Part shown: piece after piece, positions 5,353-8,298 of the stretch | Layout of the letters: the number at the start of each line of letters is the position of its first letter | How positions within the stretch are numbered: position 1 is the stretch's first letter | Source of the DNA: Prosthecobacter sp. | Lineage (GTDB): Bacteria > Verrucomicrobiota > Verrucomicrobiia > Verrucomicrobiales > Verrucomicrobiaceae | Reading direction: 5' to 3' | DNA: 8,298 nt | Assembly (NCBI GenBank): GCA_020216965.1 | Contig: JAIWOJ010000069.1 | Coordinates: 1 to 8,298 of the forward strand | The notes under the pieces: model-generated | Database searches by the model: none | What the model saw: the letters and a program-made list of their open reading frames with translations, nothing else | What the model was told of the DNA's origin: nothing | Made by a program: the position numbers and the translations under genes

Positions 5353-6336
5353 TTACGACGCTTTGCTCAGCCTGCGCCAAGGCAGACGTTCGAGGAGATC
5401 GCCAAAACCGAGCCCGCCGCCGGTGGTGTCAGGCTGGAGGTGACCACCTGGGGAGTGAACCCGCTCAAGGAAGGCGTCGGGCTCAAAGAGATGCTGGGTG
5501 CAGAGGCCACCAAGGCCGACGATCTCTCCCAGCTCACGCCGTGCTAGGGCGGCCTGGTAAGCAGCATACATCTGGCCGAGGGGATGATCCATGGCGGAGG
5601 TGAGCATGAGCTTCACGCCAGGATGACGTCGTGCCACGAGCCGCCAGTCACGCCGCGCTGGCTTTACCACCACGGCAGAAAAACCTTCCGTGCCCTGCTG
5701 CCAGCCTTTGTCTAGCGCTAGGCGCACCTGCCACTGCTGCTGGGCCTGCTGCCAAGCGGCAGGGTCATAGGGAAAGGGATCTTCCATGAGATCCAGGCGC
5801 TGGTAAGTGCGTAGGGGCATGAACTCAATGAACTGAGAAAAGCCACGCGCATCCAGGCAGCCATTGAAGTCCACGCGTAGCTTCAGGGGCGATCCCTCCG
5901 CAGCGCGTGTGCACTGCTCCAAAAAGCGGCGTGTCTCGCCATAGTTAGCGTAGCCTTTGGCCTTCAGGGCAGGCCAACCCTCTGCCAGCACGCGCTCCAT
6001 TTGCGGCTGGGTAGGCTGGGCAAAGCTCCACGAGTAGTGGCTGGGCGGGATTTCTAGGCCAGCGAAGAGGCTCACGCCAGCCTCGCGTGCGGCACCGTCC
6101 TCGGCAGCGCAGCGCAGGGCCATCTCAGACACAGGGGTGGTTTGGCCCTCTGCCAGCAGACGTAGCTGCTGCTCGATGGGGGCATCGCCAAACTCAGGCC
6201 AGGGATGGATGCAGCCGTAACCTGCCCCCACACGGATGAGCGCCCCTGGGAAAAGGCGGCGGTGTGAGGCGGAATTCAGCGCCACCCCGCTGCGCAGGAG
6301 GTATTCGTGGACAAAGATTTCAGAGGCAGGTGGCAT
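5353..6336 (-). CDS. menC: o-Succinylbenzoate synthase-like enolase-superfamily enzyme
   Basis: The 327-residue length and the catalytic pattern match o-succinylbenzoate synthase, which dehydrates SHCHC to o-succinylbenzoate in menaquinone synthesis. The barrel shows the KxK base pair (Lys125 and Lys127 in ALKAKG). The three metal ligands are Asp156 (LRVDFNG), Glu185 (LMEDPFP) and Asp209 (LALDKG), and the opposing Lys225 sits in VVVKPARRD. Spacing from Asp156 to Glu185 (29) and on to Asp209 (24) is close to that in E. coli MenC. A LTSAMDHPLGQ segment (245-254) follows as expected. The ATG at 6336 is the only start, since an in-frame TGA lies upstream, and it has no Shine-Dalgarno site. No other men gene is near. 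Dipeptide epimerases and N-succinylamino acid racemases share this fold and residues, so the symbol is likely rather than proven. Confidence 0.8.
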   Translation of the reverse strand: MPPASEIFVHEYLLRSGVALNSASHRRLFPGALIRVGAGYGCIHPWPEFGDAPIEQQLRLLAEGQTTPVSEMALRCAAEDGAAREAGVSLFAGLEIPPSHYSWSFAQPTQPQMERVLAEGWPALKAKGYANYGETRRFLEQCTRAAEGSPLKLRVDFNGCLDARGFSQFIEFMPLRTYQRLDLMEDPFPYDPAAWQQAQQQWQVRLALDKGWQQGTEGFSAVVVKPARRDWRLVARRHPGVKLMLTSAMDHPLGQMYAAYQAALARRELGEIVGLGGLCTQHLFEPDAFLERVHSPGGHLQPDTTGGGLGFGDLLERLPWRRLSKAS

Positions 6337-6416
6337 GGGCGACGGGGGACGGCGGGAGGGGATACGAGATCAGCGCTGCGTGGGCTGCCCTTTGAGCGCT
6401 GGGCAGTGAACCAGGA

Positions 6417-8298
6417 TCAGCGCTGGCTGGTATCCATTTCCAAACGGTTAAGCTCCAGAGAAGCCTGCGGGATGGGGCTCTCGCGCAGAGCGTGGAGATA
6501 GTCCGCAAGCGTTTGGTCATCGCTAGGGTGTAGGCGGCGTTGCTCTGGTGGGGCTAGGAGCCACTGTGCCCAGCGCCACGCGGTGGTTTCTAGGGGGGCG
6601 GGCTGGGTAGGGATGGCTGTGAGGGCTGCCTGCCAGGCATCCAAGTCCAGGCTGCGCAGGCGGCCCTCTGGGGTGAGCCTTAGGCCCGCTATGGTCTCCG
6701 CGAGGTCGAGGAACCAGCCGGGGAGCTTTTCGCCTGGCAGGGGAGGCATGGGCAGGGAAAACCAGCCCTGCTCCTGCTGGCGGTAGATCATCTGACTGCC
6801 ATCCGGGGAGAGCCCAAGAGTCTGCACCCCCGGCCCGAGCCGGATGGGCGGGCTGAGGCTCTGCCCGCTCTGCGCATCCCAAACCCGCGCCTCTCCATCC
6901 TCCGTGAGGGTGAGCAAACGATGGCCGTCTGGGCTGAGGGCGAGCGCGGTGGCAAACTGCTGAAGGCGCAGGCTGACCCCCGTGCTCTGGCCAGTCTGTG
7001 TCTGCCAAAGCCGCACCTGCTGGTCACGCCCTGAGGTGGCAAAAAGGCTGCCGTCACCGCTGATGGCGAGCGCGCCGATGGCTGGGGGATGGCGCACTGC
7101 GGGCCCGGCCTCTCTCCAGCTTGGTGCGAGCCAGACGCGGGCATTGCCATCTTGATCTGCGAGGGCGACGTGGCTGCTCGTGGCATTCCATGCGATGGCC
7201 GCGCTGTTTTTCAGCAAATGATCTGGCGCATCTGCGGGCAAAACGGGGCGCTTTAGCAGCTCCTCCTCAGGCCCGGCAAGCAGGCGGCGGGTCGCCCGAC
7301 GCTGATAGATGCGCCAGACGCGCACCGCAGGGACGGAGCGCGCGGCGGTGATCAGCAGCGCGGCATCAGGAGACATCGCTGTCTGGATGAGGGGGTGGCG
7401 TAACAGGAAGCCATGCAGGCCACCGCTGGCCGTATCGCGCACCCGCACCTCCCCATGGCGGGAGATGCTGGCCTGCTGCCCGCGCTCCAGTGCCTGATGG
7501 AGGGCCATCAGCTCCCCATCGTGCCGCTGGGCAGGGGATTCAGGGCGGCCCTCAGCTACCCGCCAAGTATGGAGATAACCCGCGCCGTCCCCGACGAGAA
7601 GCTTGGACGCATCCGAACTAAAAGCTAAGCAGATCACGGCAGAGGGATGCCGCAGAGCAGGGGCAGCCTCTTCCTGGGCGCGGAAGTCCAGAAAGCTCAC
7701 CACACCATCGTGCTGGCCCACCGCCAGCAGGCCACTCTCCCGATGCACGGCCACAGCGCCGACGCCGCCCTCAAGCTGGAGCAGATCGCCTAGCAACTGA
7801 CCCGCATCCAGATCCCAAACCGCAACCACACTCTGCGCGGCCCCGGCCTCGCCCAGGCCAGAATTGCCAGCCGTGGCCGCCAGAGTGCCTAGGTAATCCA
7901 GCGCGAGGTGGTCGATCGGCTGCGGTCTGCCTGCTGCCGGTGGGTGCTGCATCGCCAAGCCAGGAGCTTTTGGGCGGCGCAGATCCCAGACATGCAGCGC
8001 CCCGGCCTCCCCTGCCGCTGCCAGCGTCATGCCATCCCCAGATAGTGCCAGCGCGAGGACGGACTGTGCCCTGCCATCTGGCAGAGGCGGCAGGGCTGGC
8101 GCTAGCGGCTCGTGTGTGCCGTCTGCCAATGTCCAGCGGATGACCTGCCCATCATCCTGCGCCACAAAGGCATGGCGGCCATCCCGAGAAACTGCCAGCG
8201 CCATGGCACGCACGCCAGCAGGCAGCGGGTGATCTTGGCGGGCACCCGAGTCTAGACTCCAAAAGCCGCGCACATCCTGCTGCGCGGGCTTGGAGGCG
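6417..8298 (-). CDS. WD40-repeat protein, C-terminal part (5' end beyond window)
   Basis: About 626 residues are visible, and the frame stays open through base 8298, so the true start lies outside; an internal GTG at 8273 is not a likely start because it sits inside a repeat. About ten WD40-like blades can be followed. Clear examples are the segments ending HVWDLRRP, AVWDLDAG, RVWRIYQR, RLWQTQTG and RVWDAQSG, each preceded by a [AS]LS.DG-type strand. The repeats should form one or two beta-propellers for protein contacts. After the last blade a tail of about 130 residues begins with LPGWFLDLAETIAGLRLTPE and includes a Trp-rich helix (WRWAQWLLAPPEQRRLHPSD). Similar tails end Verrucomicrobia and Planctomycetes proteins that have an N-terminal Ser/Thr kinase domain, so a kinase upstream is a reasonable but unseen possibility. 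The MenC-like gene starts 80 bases downstream. Confidence 0.88.
   Translation of the reverse strand, partial: ASKPAQQDVRGFWSLDSGARQDHPLPAGVRAMALAVSRDGRHAFVAQDDGQVIRWTLADGTHEPLAPALPPLPDGRAQSVLALALSGDGMTLAAAGEAGALHVWDLRRPKAPGLAMQHPPAAGRPQPIDHLALDYLGTLAATAGNSGLGEAGAAQSVVAVWDLDAGQLLGDLLQLEGGVGAVAVHRESGLLAVGQHDGVVSFLDFRAQEEAAPALRHPSAVICLAFSSDASKLLVGDGAGYLHTWRVAEGRPESPAQRHDGELMALHQALERGQQASISRHGEVRVRDTASGGLHGFLLRHPLIQTAMSPDAALLITAARSVPAVRVWRIYQRRATRRLLAGPEEELLKRPVLPADAPDHLLKNSAAIAWNATSSHVALADQDGNARVWLAPSWREAGPAVRHPPAIGALAISGDGSLFATSGRDQQVRLWQTQTGQSTGVSLRLQQFATALALSPDGHRLLTLTEDGEARVWDAQSGQSLSPPIRLGPGVQTLGLSPDGSQMIYRQQEQGWFSLPMPPLPGEKLPGWFLDLAETIAGLRLTPEGRLRSLDLDAWQAALTAIPTQPAPLETTAWRWAQWLLAPPEQRRLHPSDDQTLADYLHALRESPIPQASLELNRLEMDTSQR

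Noticed and set aside
6523..7186. Two minus-strand frames (161 and 132 codons) inside the WD40 gene
   Set aside because: They are Pro, Ala and Arg-rich shadows of the WD40 coding frame, which itself shows regular repeats.

Overview
The window looks like chromosomal DNA of a member of the Verrucomicrobiota, perhaps close to Prosthecobacter or Verrucomicrobium. The main evidence is a DUF1549/DUF1553 secreted protein with cytochrome-type cysteines, a family largely confined to the Planctomycetes-Verrucomicrobia group. A WD40-repeat protein with a C-terminal tail typical of that group and a discoidin-like membrane-anchored protein fit the same picture. The genus is inference. Every gene I can support lies on the minus strand, so transcription runs from high to low coordinates. 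I see no tRNA, rRNA, CRISPR array, insertion sequence or long repeat.

Region A (8298 down to 2404) is a compact run of four genes. It starts with the C-terminal part of a WD40-repeat protein that is cut by the window edge. Next is an enolase-superfamily protein that keeps the full catalytic set of o-succinylbenzoate synthase (MenC, menaquinone synthesis). Then comes the 729-residue DUF1549/DUF1553 protein with an Ig-like domain, and last a 239-residue anchored protein with an F5/8 type C (discoidin-like) domain. The last two are translationally coupled. The DUF1501 partner usually found beside DUF1549/DUF1553 genes is absent from the sequenced flanks.

Region B (2340 down to 1465) holds a DUF6036/AbiEii-like minimal nucleotidyltransferase and, 9 bases later, a 100-residue helical protein with no recognised family. 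This pair has the layout of a toxin-antitoxin-like module. A candidate promoter sits so close to the nucleotidyltransferase start that its mRNA may be leaderless.

Region C (1464 down to 1150) is the only stretch of more than 300 bases without a convincing full gene. It contains an orphan secretion signal of 19 codons behind the best Shine-Dalgarno site in the window, ended by a TAG exactly after the expected cleavage site. It reads as either a broken secreted-protein gene or a very short peptide gene.

Region D (1149 down to 1) carries an L,D-transpeptidase lipoprotein, a single-domain rhodanese, and the first 35 codons of S-methyl-5'-thioadenosine phosphorylase. These three are housekeeping genes in cell-wall cross-linking and sulfur or methylthioadenosine metabolism, spaced closely enough to share a transcript.
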